DNA of 64,000 bases, taken from CAYWPG01 sp964460035 (GTDB lineage: Bacteria > Pseudomonadota > Gammaproteobacteria > Nitrococcales > AK92). Position 1 is the first letter of the stretch; each line of letters opens with the position of its first letter. The stretch spans positions 1 to 64,000 of the forward strand of contig CAYWPG010000018.1 of NCBI GenBank assembly GCA_964460035.1, in the 5' to 3' direction. The notes under the pieces are model-generated. The model did no database searches, was not told where the DNA came from, and was given only the letters and a program-made list of their open reading frames with translations. The position numbers and the translations under genes are program-made. Below, one piece after another: positions 37,086 to 46,321 of the stretch.

Positions 37086-39530
37086 ATGACAAGCCAACTT
37101 CGTTCCGGATCAAAGCGTCGCTCGTTCGGCAAGCTCGGTCTTTCGGCTGTCGCCGCTACCGCGCTTGCGCTGGCTGCATGTACCTCGCCTGCCGATCAGG
37201 CGCAGCGCTTCTACGAGAACGGCAAGGCGCTGCTCGAGCAGGGGGATCTGACGCGCGCGCGACTGGAGTTCCAGAATGCGCTGCAGCTCGTCAGCGACAT
37301 GAGCGGGCCTCTTTACGGACTGGCGCTGATCGCCGAACAGCAGGGCGATTGGGAGCGCATGTACAGCCTGCTCAACCGCGTTATAGAGCAGGAGCCGACG
37401 CATCTGGATGCGCGTGTAAAGCTTGGACAATTGCTGCTGGCGGCCGGGCAGTTGCAAAACGCTTTGGATATGAGCGATGCGGCAATGGAACTGGCGCCGG
37501 AGTTGCCGGCGGTGCTGGCGTTGCGGGCAGCAGTGCTGCTACACCTGGAGGATCATGCCGGAGCCGTAGAACATGCACAGGCAGCTCTGAAGGTTCAGCC
37601 AGACAATGTCGAAGCCTTGGTGGTCCTGGCCTCCGAGCGACTCGCGCAGGAGGAGCCGAAGAGCGCCATAGCGTTTCTTGATCAGGCCCTTGCGCAGAAT
37701 CCGCACAATCTGGCCGTGCGATTGCTCAAGATTCAGGCCTTGGAGAAAGTGCCTGACCCTGAGGGAGTCGAGCAAGCTTATAGAGAGGCTATTGCTGCGC
37801 ACCCAGATGTGACCGGGCTGCGCGCCTCGCTGGCTCGCTTTTACTTGAATGCCGGCCGTGTGGACGAGGCGGAAGTCGAACTGCGTGGAATCGTCGAGCG
37901 CGAACCGTCTAATCTTACGGCCAAACTCGACGTCGTGCGTTTTGCCAACGTCCAACGGGGCGCGGAACAGGCCCTGAAGGAGCTGGAGGCATTCATCAGT
38001 GCCGAGCCGGATAACTACGAATTGCGATTCGCGCTCTCGAGCTTCCTCGGCGAGCTTGGCGACCGCGAGAGGTCGCGCGCAGTGCTGCGTGAGATCATCG
38101 GGCTGGCGGGCGACAGTGACGATGGCTTGAGAGCGAAGGGAATCCTCGCGGCGGAGTTGCTGGGCGAGGGCGATCGTGAAGGCGGGGAGAGGCTGGTACG
38201 CGAGATCCTCGCTGTGGATCCGCAGCACGAGCAAGGGCTGTACCTGCGCGCCAGCATGGCTGTGGACGACCGTCAGCTCGATCAGGCAATTGGCGATCTG
38301 CGTACGATTTTGCGCGATGCGCCGGAGTCGGCTCGGGCGTTGATGCTGCTCGGTAGAGCGCACGAGCTAGCCGGCTCGCCGGAGCTGGCCGAAGGGCAGT
38401 ATCTGCGAGCATTTCAGGCCGGCCGATTCGCGCCCCGTTTCGGCCTTCCCTATGCCGATTTCCTGCAGCGGCGAGGCAATTTGAGCCGCGCCGAGCGTGT
38501 GCTGGAGGACGTGCTCCGCGCGGCGCCCGGGGATGTGGCGGCGCTGCGCATGCTGGCCCAGATTCGGCTCAGTCAAGGCAACTGGGCCGGTGCGCAGCAG
38601 CTTGCCGACGAGATTCGCCAGCGCGGGGATCAGGACTCTCTGGCCGAACAGATTCTTGGCGCCGTCAGCGCCGGGCGCCGTGACTGGGAGGCGGGTATCG
38701 CGGCCTTCCGCCGCGCGCATGAAGCCACGCCGCACGCGGCGCAGCCTATGGTTTCGCTGGTGCGTACTTACGTGGCTGCCGGGCAGGCGGCCGAGGCGGA
38801 GCGCTTTATCGAGTCGGTGCTTCGTGCCAGTCCGGACAATACGGTTGCTTTACTGCTTAAGGGACAGTTGCAGCAGCTGAACGGCGACTTCGAGGGGGCG
38901 ATCGCCACCTTTGCGAGGGTGACGGAAGTCAGCCCGGCGGATCCCGCCGGCTACTCGAGCCTGGCAGGAGCCTATGCACGGGCGCAGCGGATAGACGAGG
39001 CGGACGAAGTGCTGAGCCAGGGGCGCAAAGCACTGCCAGAGGCGCTGAACCTGCACCTGATGCACGCTTCCGTCAAGGAATTGACTGGTCGGATCGATGA
39101 GGCGATTTCGATCTACGAGGAAATTCTCCAGCGCCATCCGAACGTGGACGTCGCGGCAAACAACCTGGCCGCGCTGCTGGCGCAGCACCGCACGGATCGT
39201 GCGAGTTACGAGCGGGCTTACGCGTTGGCGCAACGCTTCGAACGCAGCCCGGTGCCGCATTTCAGAGATACCTGGGGGTGGGTCAACTACCGGCTTGGCA
39301 ACTACGATAGAGCCGTCGCTGCCTTGCAATCGGCGGCACAGGAAATGCCGGGAATGGCGATCTTTCGCTACCACCTGGGAATGAGTTATCTTGCGCAGGC
39401 AAACAAGGAGGCTGCGCGGCGGGAATTGTCCAAGGCTTTGGAGCTGGCCGAAAACCAGGCTTTCCCGCATGCGGAGCAGGTACGTCAGGCGTTGCAGGAG
39501 TTGGAAGCGACGCCTGCGCCAGCAGGATGA
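37086..39530 (+). CDS. prsT: TPR-repeat lipoprotein PrsT (exosortase/EPS system)
   Basis: An 814-residue periplasmic lipoprotein. The signal peptide ends in LAAC (Cys32) and is followed by TPR units almost to the C-terminus (about 20). Size, lipobox and repeat content match PrsT of PEP-CTERM systems, thought to scaffold EPS export in the manner of AlgK/PelB. The ATG at 37086 gives a proper signal peptide. Confidence 0.9.
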   Translation: MTSQLRSGSKRRSFGKLGLSAVAATALALAACTSPADQAQRFYENGKALLEQGDLTRARLEFQNALQLVSDMSGPLYGLALIAEQQGDWERMYSLLNRVIEQEPTHLDARVKLGQLLLAAGQLQNALDMSDAAMELAPELPAVLALRAAVLLHLEDHAGAVEHAQAALKVQPDNVEALVVLASERLAQEEPKSAIAFLDQALAQNPHNLAVRLLKIQALEKVPDPEGVEQAYREAIAAHPDVTGLRASLARFYLNAGRVDEAEVELRGIVEREPSNLTAKLDVVRFANVQRGAEQALKELEAFISAEPDNYELRFALSSFLGELGDRERSRAVLREIIGLAGDSDDGLRAKGILAAELLGEGDREGGERLVREILAVDPQHEQGLYLRASMAVDDRQLDQAIGDLRTILRDAPESARALMLLGRAHELAGSPELAEGQYLRAFQAGRFAPRFGLPYADFLQRRGNLSRAERVLEDVLRAAPGDVAALRMLAQIRLSQGNWAGAQQLADEIRQRGDQDSLAEQILGAVSAGRRDWEAGIAAFRRAHEATPHAAQPMVSLVRTYVAAGQAAEAERFIESVLRASPDNTVALLLKGQLQQLNGDFEGAIATFARVTEVSPADPAGYSSLAGAYARAQRIDEADEVLSQGRKALPEALNLHLMHASVKELTGRIDEAISIYEEILQRHPNVDVAANNLAALLAQHRTDRASYERAYALAQRFERSPVPHFRDTWGWVNYRLGNYDRAVAALQSAAQEMPGMAIFRYHLGMSYLAQANKEAARRELSKALELAENQAFPHAEQVRQALQELEATPAPAG

Positions 39531-39539
39531 TGGAATGTT

Positions 39540-40364
39540 ATGTACGAAGAGTTTTACGGGCTGAAGGAAAAGCCGTTCTCTATTCAGCCCGATCCGGATT
39601 TTCTGTTCTTTGGGCAGCGCCATACGCTCGCGTACGCGATGCTCGAATACGGTATTCAGAATCGCGCGGCGTTCTCAGTGATTACCGGTGAGATTGGTTG
39701 CGGCAAGACGACGTTGATTCGTCACTTGCTCAACCAGCTCGGCGAGGATGTCACCGTTGGGATGGTCTACAACACCCACCAGGATATCGCCAACCTCCTG
39801 GAGTGGATCATGTTGGCGTTCGGACAGCCGTACGATGGGCTGTCGCAGGTGGCCATGTACGATGCGTTTCAGCGATTTCTCATCGCTGAGTACGCAGCCA
39901 GGCGCCGGGTTTTGTTGATTGTCGATGAGGCGCAGAATTTGAGCCCCAGCGCGCTCGAGTCGTTGCGCATGCTATCGAACATCAACGCGGATAAGGACCA
40001 GCTGCTTCAGATTCTGCTTGTAGGGCAGCCCCAACTCAATGAGTTGTTGCGTCGGCCGGAACTCGTGCAGTTCGCGCAACGCGTGTCGGTGCAGTTTTTT
40101 ATTCCCCCGCTCGGGACGGTGGAGGTGGAGCGATACATTCGCCACCGTCTTAAGGTTGCCGGTAGAGAGAAGCCGTTGTTTACCTTAAAGGCTTGTCAGC
40201 GGATTGCCGAAGCGACGAATGGGGTCCCCCGAAGCATTAACATATTATGTGATACCGCGTTGGTTTACGGGTTCTCTGCCGAGCGCGAATGGATAGATGA
40301 CGAGCTGATCGAGGAGGTCCTGAGCGATAGAGCAGAGTACGGACAGGCTGTAAGCACTGCGTAG
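39540..40364 (+). CDS. ExeA-like AAA ATPase of exosortase/EPS loci
   Basis: A 274-residue cytoplasmic AAA protein. The N-terminus MYEEFYGLKEKPFSIQPDP is the family hallmark; Walker A is GEIGCGKTT at about 52-60, Walker B LLIVDEAQNL, and the arginine finger region follows. Homologues of this length, without the peptidoglycan-binding tail of ExeA, sit in XrtA-type EPS loci. Its exact role is unproven. Confidence 0.9.
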   Translation: MYEEFYGLKEKPFSIQPDPDFLFFGQRHTLAYAMLEYGIQNRAAFSVITGEIGCGKTTLIRHLLNQLGEDVTVGMVYNTHQDIANLLEWIMLAFGQPYDGLSQVAMYDAFQRFLIAEYAARRRVLLIVDEAQNLSPSALESLRMLSNINADKDQLLQILLVGQPQLNELLRRPELVQFAQRVSVQFFIPPLGTVEVERYIRHRLKVAGREKPLFTLKACQRIAEATNGVPRSINILCDTALVYGFSAEREWIDDELIEEVLSDRAEYGQAVSTA

Positions 40365-40568
40365 GGCCAATCCGTTCCCGCACGCAGGGGGTTATGATCC
40401 ATCGGACTCCGGGCTGCTGTCGCTCATCGGGTTCGGGCAGATTGCCAACGTCGAAGGAAGTGTTCGCCATGACTGGCTGGGTGGCTCGGACCCTCGCACC
40501 CACTGGCACGAACAACCCGATGCCCGAGCGCGGCATGGCTGTCTTCCGTAACGATACTCGCCGTTACC

Positions 40569-41381
40569 TCAGCTCGTGGTAGGCGGTTTGGCGAACTTGG
40601 AGAACTTCGCGACCGCCTGCGCCCGATTGCTGACGTCCAGCTTTCTGAAAATACGCTGCAGGTGATTCTTCACGGTAAACGCGCTGATCGACAGAATTAC
40701 GCCTATCTCCTCGTTCGTCTTGCCTGTGCGCACCCACTCCATGATCTCTATCTCCCGGTCGCTCAGACCGAAGTCTTCGACCGGCTCGTCCGTACGTGAC
40801 GTGTTCTGGCGCTGTTCCGGCAGGTGGGTGACCTGGCGCAAGGCCGTGTCGATGTGGGGCAGCAGCACCTCCATGTACTTCTTGGTTGCAGGCGCGATTT
40901 CGGTTAGGGTGCTGAACACGGTGTAGAGGCAATAGTGCTGCCCACGCTCGTCGCGTATCCCATGGGCGATAGCCGAGCGCATCCGGCGGAACGTATCGCT
41001 GATCGAGCAGTCTTCGGCGTCCTCGGCAACCTTGAACCCATCGGGCGCAGCTACCGCCAGCGGAGTGCCGCCATTGGCCTGCCAGCGTCCGAACAGGTCG
41101 CGTACGAACGGGGTGATGTCGCGGTCGATGACCGGCCCGGTGCGCATATGCGGGATCGGCGAGATCACGTCTACGTAGAGCAGGCCCAGTTTTAGGTCGC
41201 CCCACGCAGCCAACATGATCTCGTGAGGGAGAAACCGTTGCAGATCCCCCTGCAGCCAACAATAGAGATCGAAATGCCGACGTACCCGCAACGAACCTTG
41301 AATGATATCCAAGAAACGCTCGCGGTCCTCGGCTACCTTGGGAGGGAAATCGTTAACTAAGGGCATCGTCTGGCTGTACAC
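40569..41381 (-). CDS. epsA: LuxR-family transcriptional regulator EpsA
   Basis: A 270-residue regulator. The N-terminal 190 residues form a sensory domain of the EpsA type (no receiver Asp motif, not a typical acyl-homoserine-lactone domain). The C-terminal LuxR helix-turn-helix (about 205-262) reads LSDREIEIMEWVRTGKTNEEIG. EpsA regulators accompany PEP-CTERM/EPS loci and probably control them. It converges with the ATPase gene. The start is a GTG at 41381 or an ATG at 41366. Confidence 0.87.
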   Translation of the reverse strand: MYSQTMPLVNDFPPKVAEDRERFLDIIQGSLRVRRHFDLYCWLQGDLQRFLPHEIMLAAWGDLKLGLLYVDVISPIPHMRTGPVIDRDITPFVRDLFGRWQANGGTPLAVAAPDGFKVAEDAEDCSISDTFRRMRSAIAHGIRDERGQHYCLYTVFSTLTEIAPATKKYMEVLLPHIDTALRQVTHLPEQRQNTSRTDEPVEDFGLSDREIEIMEWVRTGKTNEEIGVILSISAFTVKNHLQRIFRKLDVSNRAQAVAKFSKFAKPPTTS

Positions 41382-41778
41382 ATGTTATTGTCAGGTTATC
41401 TTTTTTGATCTTACACATAGTTTTAGGCAATCGCATCCTGACATTTTTCTTACGCGTCACAGGCCAGCCCAATGCATGCTCTTGACGGTTCCAGAAAGCG
41501 GCGAGAGTAGGCGGAGATGCTTGGGCAAGGCAATGCAAACATTTAGAGATATGTACTTAAGAGTTTGCTGATATAACTGCCTTATGGTTAGGGTAGGCTA
41601 TTGAGTTACGACTAGCGACCAATTAGGCTGCAGGCCGGTAACCCATGTAGGTGCTATCGATAGCTGCCATCAACCCATGGGAGAGGCGTGTCATCGGCCG
41701 CTAAGATTTCTTACAATCTGCAGCCAGCACAGCAATCGGCATGGCAAACTATAACCGCTAATAAATAATAGGCCGAGA
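41382..41778. promoter_or_regulatory. divergent epsA / rfbB promoter region
   Basis: About 400 bases, more AT-rich than its surroundings. TATAAC occurs twice on the plus strand (near 41569 and 41751) as possible -10 elements of rfbB, without strong -35 boxes. I found no clear EpsA operator and no gene. Confidence 0.4.
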
Positions 41779-42837
41779 ATGATACTTGTTACTGGGGGTG
41801 CCGGTTTCATAGGCGCTAATTTCGTGCTCGACTGGCTCCGGGAGACAGGAGAGCCGCTGGTTAACCTGGATGCTCTGACCTATGCGGGGAACCTGGCGAA
41901 CCTGGCTTCCATCGCCGGCGATCCGCGGCACGTGTTCGTGAGGGGAGATATCTGCGACGCGGACCTGGTTAGCCGTCTTTTGTCGGAGTATCGTCCCCGC
42001 GCGATTGTGCATTTCGCCGCGGAGAGCCATGTCGACCGGTCGATTCACGGACCCGAAGCGTTCATACGTACCAATATCGAGGGAACCTTCACGCTGCTCG
42101 AAGCGGCGCGCAAATATTGGCAGAGTCTGGATGAAGACGCTCGGGCCGGTTTCCGCTTCCTTCACGTGTCCACCGACGAGGTCTACGGCTCCTTGGAGCT
42201 GGACGATCCCGCATTCACCGAGACCAAGGCGTATGAGCCCAATAGCCCTTACTCGGCTAGCAAGGCAGCGTCCGATCATCTGGTTCGGGCATGGCACCAT
42301 ACCTACGGGTTGCCAGTGCTTACCACGAACTGCTCCAACAACTACGGACCGTTTCAGTTCCCCGAGAAGCTGATCCCGCTCGTAATCGCGAACGCCTTGG
42401 CCGGGAAAGCGTTACCGATCTACGGCGACGGTATGAACATTCGCGACTGGTTGTACGTGACAGATCACTGCACCGCTATCCGCCGGGTTCTCGCCGATGG
42501 GCGTCCGGGTGAAACCTATAACATCGGCGGCTGGAACGAACAGCCCAACATCGCTATCGTCAAGGCCATTTGCGCGCTGCTCGATGAGTTGCGACCCGAC
42601 CCTGCCGGTCCATACGAGAGACTGATCGAGTTCGTACGCGACCGTCCGGGGCACGACCGCCGTTATGCCATCGACGCACGCAAGATCGAGCGAGAACTCG
42701 GCTGGCGTCCGGCAGAGACGTTCGAGACCGGCCTGCGCAAAACGGTTGCCTGGTATCTGGACAATCAGGACTGGGTGGCGCAGGTGCAAAGCGGAGAGTA
42801 CCGCGAGTGGATTGGCCGCAACTATGAACAACGCTGA
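41779..42837 (+). CDS. rfbB: dTDP-glucose 4,6-dehydratase
   Basis: A 352-residue short-chain dehydrogenase. Seen are the NAD loop GGAGFIGANF at 7-16, the catalytic segment STDEVYG, YSASKAASD (Tyr-x3-Lys) and RDWLYV. It is the second step of dTDP-L-rhamnose synthesis. The standard length and order (BACD) suggest a complete pathway, probably feeding the EPS glycosyltransferases. Confidence 0.97.
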   Translation: MILVTGGAGFIGANFVLDWLRETGEPLVNLDALTYAGNLANLASIAGDPRHVFVRGDICDADLVSRLLSEYRPRAIVHFAAESHVDRSIHGPEAFIRTNIEGTFTLLEAARKYWQSLDEDARAGFRFLHVSTDEVYGSLELDDPAFTETKAYEPNSPYSASKAASDHLVRAWHHTYGLPVLTTNCSNNYGPFQFPEKLIPLVIANALAGKALPIYGDGMNIRDWLYVTDHCTAIRRVLADGRPGETYNIGGWNEQPNIAIVKAICALLDELRPDPAGPYERLIEFVRDRPGHDRRYAIDARKIERELGWRPAETFETGLRKTVAWYLDNQDWVAQVQSGEYREWIGRNYEQR

Positions 42838-42853
42838 ATGGTGAGGGGGCGAT

Positions 42854-43735
42854 ATGGCGCGTAAGGGCATCATTCTCGCTGGCGGGTCCGGCACCCGGCT
42901 TTATCCCATTACGCATGCGGTGTCCAAGCAGCTGCTGCCGGTCTACGACAAGCCCATGATCTACTACCCGCTCAGCGTGCTTATGCTGGCAGGGATACGG
43001 GACATCCTGATTATATCCACGCCGCAGGATCTGCCACGCTTCGAGCAGCTGCTGGGGGATGGTGCGCGCTGGGGCGTGAATCTGCAGTACGCCGTACAGC
43101 CTGCGCCTGAAGGCCTTGCCCAGGCCTTCCTCATCGGTGCCGACTTCATCGGCAACTCCACCTGCTGTCTTGTGCTGGGGGATAACATTTTCTACGGCCA
43201 CGACTTACAGGACGACCTGCAGGAGGCAAGCCTCGCACAGCACGGCGCGACCGTATTCGCCTATCCGGTGCAAGATCCGCAACGCTATGGCGTGGTGGAA
43301 TTCGACGACAAGGGCCGCGCGATCAGCATTGAGGAGAAGCCCGCGCGGCCGAAATCGCGTTACGCAGTTACCGGCCTTTATTTCTACGATAACCAGGTTG
43401 TCGACATCGCGCGCTCTATCCGCCCGTCCGCCAGAGGCGAGCTCGAGATCACCGATGTCAACAATGTCTACCTGCAGCGCGGCGAGCTGCGTGTGATAAC
43501 GATGGGGCGCGGGCACGCATGGCTGGATACGGGAACTCACGAATCGTTGATCGAGGCCAGTCTGTTCATCCAGACCATCGAAAAGCGACAAGGCTTGAAG
43601 ATCGCTTGCCCGGAGGAGATTGCGTGGCGCCGTGGCTGGATAACGGACGCCGATGTGGAAGCCTTGGCCGATCCGTTGGCGAAGAACGGCTATGGGCAGT
43701 ATCTGCTCCGAATCATTCGCGAAGAAGTCTTCTGA
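42854..43735 (+). CDS. rfbA: glucose-1-phosphate thymidylyltransferase
   Basis: A 293-residue nucleotidyltransferase making dTDP-glucose. The N-terminal GGSGTRLYPIT loop, YDKPMIYYPLS, LGDNIFYG and the C-terminal GQYLL segment are those of RmlA. It starts 16 bases after rfbB. RmlA is normally feedback-inhibited by dTDP-rhamnose. Confidence 0.97.
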   Translation: MARKGIILAGGSGTRLYPITHAVSKQLLPVYDKPMIYYPLSVLMLAGIRDILIISTPQDLPRFEQLLGDGARWGVNLQYAVQPAPEGLAQAFLIGADFIGNSTCCLVLGDNIFYGHDLQDDLQEASLAQHGATVFAYPVQDPQRYGVVEFDDKGRAISIEEKPARPKSRYAVTGLYFYDNQVVDIARSIRPSARGELEITDVNNVYLQRGELRVITMGRGHAWLDTGTHESLIEASLFIQTIEKRQGLKIACPEEIAWRRGWITDADVEALADPLAKNGYGQYLLRIIREEVF

Positions 43736-43842
43736 GGGCGATGCGCATAGCGTGACGCTGTCATGGACGGCGCCGGTGGCCACTGGCTGCCCCCCCTCTG
43801 TCGTGCCTTGGATGACAGGTCCGCTCAGGAAAGGATATACCC

Positions 43843-44385
43843 GTGCAGATCATCGAGACCACAATACCCGATGTGAAGATCCTCGAGCCCAAAGTGTTCG
43901 GTGATCATCGCGGTTTTTTCTTCGAGAGCTTTAACGCGCGAGCATTTGCTGCGGTAGATCCTACGGTCAGCTTCGTGCAGGACAATCACAGCAAGTCGCA
44001 GCGCGGTGTGTTGCGGGGGCTGCATTATCAGATACGCCAGCCGCAGGGGAAGCTGGTGCGGGTCGTGGCCGGCGAGGTGCTGGATGTGGCGGTAGATATT
44101 CGCCGCAGCTCGCCGTCGTTCGGCCGCTGGGTGGCGGTCCGTCTCTCCAGCGAGAACCGCCGCCAGCTCTGGATCCCCGCCGGTTTCGCGCATGGTTTCG
44201 TAGTGCTGTCGGAGTCGGCCGAGTTCCTTTACAAGACCACGGATTTCTATGCGCCGGAGCACGAGCGCTGTATACGGTGGAACGATCCCGACCTGGCAAT
44301 AGACTGGCAGTACGAGGGCGAGCCGCTGCTGTCGGCCAAGGATGCGGCGGGCAGCCTGTTCCGCGACGCCGAGGTGTACCCATGA
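43843..44385 (+). CDS. rfbC: dTDP-4-dehydrorhamnose 3,5-epimerase
   Basis: A 180-residue cupin epimerase beginning with a GTG preceded by AGGA. Seen are FGDHRGFFFESFN, GVLRGLHYQ with the catalytic His, VDIRRSSPSFG and IPAGFAHGF. A 107-base gap separates it from rfbA; its stop overlaps rfbD (ATGA). Confidence 0.96.
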   Translation: MQIIETTIPDVKILEPKVFGDHRGFFFESFNARAFAAVDPTVSFVQDNHSKSQRGVLRGLHYQIRQPQGKLVRVVAGEVLDVAVDIRRSSPSFGRWVAVRLSSENRRQLWIPAGFAHGFVVLSESAEFLYKTTDFYAPEHERCIRWNDPDLAIDWQYEGEPLLSAKDAAGSLFRDAEVYP

Positions 44386-45275
44386 GTTCGCGTCCTGTCG
44401 TACTGCTTACGGGGGCGAGCGGCCAGGTGGGCTGGGAGCTGCGGCGCTGCCTCATGCCGCTGGCGAAAGTGGTCGCGCCAGGGCGTGAGCATTTCGATTT
44501 GGCACGGCCGGAGACTTTGATTCCGCTGATCCGACAGCTCAAGCCGCGCTGGATCGTCAACCCCGCGGCTTACACCGCGGTGGACCGGGCAGAGTCGGAG
44601 CGCGACCTGTGTTATGCGGTGAATGCACTGGCACCGGGAGTGCTGGCCGAGGCGGCTCGGGAGGTCGGGGCAGGGATCGTTCATTTCTCCACCGACTATG
44701 TATTCGATGGCAGGAAGAATACGCCTTATCGTGAGGAAGATCTCACTGCTCCCTTGAACTGGTACGGTGCGAGCAAGCTCGCCGGAGAACAAGCGGTGGC
44801 AGATGCCGCCGATGCTTGGCTGGTTTTTCGCACCGCTTGGGTATATGGCGCACACGGCGCGAATTTCGTGCGAACGATGATGCGTTTGTTGCGTGAGAGA
44901 AGCACGTTGACGGTTGTGGATGACCAGATCGGCACCCCGACCTGGGCGCGCGCAATTGCCGAGGCGGTGGCAACGGTATTAGCGCGGTGCCCTGACCCGC
45001 AGCAACTTGGATCGCGCAAGGGTGTTTACCATCTGACTTGCGGCGGGCAGACAACATGGTTCGCATTTGCCGCGGCGATCCACGACCGTTTGCAGGCGCG
45101 CGGTGTTGCACCCCTGGCGGAGCTCCAACCGATTCCCAGCCAAGCTTATCCTACACCCGCCAAACGCAGCCCGTACTCGGTACTGGATAACGGCAAGCTG
45201 GAGCAGGCATTTGATATTCGTTTGCCGGATTGGGACGAGGTCTTTTCTCTTGCAGCCCCGGAGTTCGGTCTGTAG
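44382..45275 (+). CDS. rfbD: dTDP-4-dehydrorhamnose reductase
   Basis: A 297-residue reductase for the last step to dTDP-L-rhamnose. The N-terminal GASGQVGWEL nucleotide loop, STDYVFDG and YGASKLAGE are clear. The start at 44382 is fixed by the overlap with rfbC and by the nucleotide loop near the N-terminus. Confidence 0.96.
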   Translation: MSSRPVVLLTGASGQVGWELRRCLMPLAKVVAPGREHFDLARPETLIPLIRQLKPRWIVNPAAYTAVDRAESERDLCYAVNALAPGVLAEAAREVGAGIVHFSTDYVFDGRKNTPYREEDLTAPLNWYGASKLAGEQAVADAADAWLVFRTAWVYGAHGANFVRTMMRLLRERSTLTVVDDQIGTPTWARAIAEAVATVLARCPDPQQLGSRKGVYHLTCGGQTTWFAFAAAIHDRLQARGVAPLAELQPIPSQAYPTPAKRSPYSVLDNGKLEQAFDIRLPDWDEVFSLAAPEFGL

Positions 45276-45645
45276 CGCCTTCCCATCTATGGGTTGACCG
45301 CCAGTTTTTTACCTTGCCCCGCGCTTACGAAGCATACCGCTATGCGGCAGCTGATGCGCCCACCGGGCATGGCCGCATGCCCCCATCCGTTCCCCCTAAA
45401 TACCGCCCTGCACCTACTGGCTGGCGAGCTTAGCGAGGCTCTCTTTTTCGTGTCTTCGTATTGCCGTGGCTGGACTAGCACCGGGATATGGCGCTTTGCC
45501 CGAGTAGGCGGGAGACGACCAGCAACCGGCTGTCTCATTGCATTTGTGAATCAAGAACTTTGGGAGTAGTCTTGACATAGATCAAGTGTGCGAGTTGTGC
45601 TTTATCGCACCGCGATCTGGCATACGGCAACCAGGGGGAAAGTCC
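45276..45645. promoter_or_regulatory. intergenic region ending in an FNR-regulated promoter
   Basis: About 370 bases between rfbD and the small membrane protein. Short frames exist on both strands but none has a ribosome binding site or plausible composition. The last 75 bases hold the FNR-like box and a probable promoter. Confidence 0.45.
45572..45585 (+). promoter_or_regulatory. FNR/ANR-like box
   Basis: TTGACATAGATCAA differs from the TTGAT-N4-ATCAA consensus at one position. Its centre (45578.5) is about 67 bases before the GTG. A class II position (-41.5) would put the start of transcription near 45620, 26 bases before translation. Confidence 0.6.
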
Positions 45646-45843
45646 GTGCAAGAACTAGCAATGATGACTAGCGGTAGACCCGACTTCTGGCTGAGTATAT
45701 TCGTGATAGGCGTCATGATTGTCATGGGCGCCTACATGGTGGTGTTCATTTTGCGCCAGGTCAGCAAGGACGCTGCGGCCGCGGAAGCTGCAGCAAACGG
45801 CGACGCGGATTCATCTAAAGCAACCACGGACAACGGTAAATGA
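45646..45843 (+). CDS. small single-pass membrane protein (DUF3149-like)
   Basis: A 65-residue protein. After about 15 residues a hydrophobic helix (FWLSIFVIGVMIVMGAYMVV) is followed by a basic turn and an Ala/Asp-rich tail. The layout resembles DUF3149 proteins, whose role is unknown. The GTG at 45646 is chosen because AGGGGG lies seven bases upstream. The FNR-like box suggests expression under low oxygen. Confidence 0.7.
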   Translation: MQELAMMTSGRPDFWLSIFVIGVMIVMGAYMVVFILRQVSKDAAAAEAAANGDADSSKATTDNGK

Positions 45844-46321
45844 CGCTTCCGGAGCGGGGCAGGTGCCGTCACGGATCTGCCTCGCTTCGCGCACTCCGTC
45901 TCGGCGAGCGCTTGATGACGCGCTCCCCCTTCTGAAAATTAAGCGCGGTCACCCACGCTTAAGGCGCGCCATCCTGAAAGTCCCGTCATTAACGCGGTGC
46001 TTCCCTGCCTGATGTCGATATGGGTACCGCGATTCGGAGTTGGACTATTTGGCCCGAGTTAGGCCATTTAGTAGGTTTGCACCTAAGGCGCGGCCCCCTC
46101 GCCGCGGCTCTTTGCTCCTCTACTGCAGCTGGAAATGGTCCTCGCGCCCAAGTGGGCGCTCCCGCAGCGCCTTGATCCGCTGCCTGGTGTCCCCGCAGGG
46201 ACGGGATCTTCCTCCGGGCTTGGCCGTAGCCGCTACAGGCTTTTTCGATGTGGCGGGAAATAGTGCATTATCGGGGGGGACGTTTTTGGCGCAACGGGGC
46301 GCCGGTCAACCGGGAGGAGTT
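45844..46321. other. 478-base stretch without a recognisable gene
   Basis: The crotonase frame stays open upstream to about 46040, but that extension has no crotonase sequence and no ribosome binding site. I see no terminator with a U-tract and no strong promoter. A decayed gene cannot be excluded. Confidence 0.4.

Noticed and set aside
40394..40582. 62-codon frame between the ATPase gene and epsA
   Set aside because: It overlaps the epsA 3' end, lacks a ribosome binding site and has no protein-like features.
45294..45569. 91-codon frame between rfbD and the FNR-like box
   Set aside because: No ribosome binding site, no family resemblance, and it ends just before the regulatory site.
46040..46321. 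N-terminal extension of the crotonase gene
   Set aside because: The extra residues are low-complexity and unrelated to crotonases; a strong ribosome binding site lies directly before ATG 46322.
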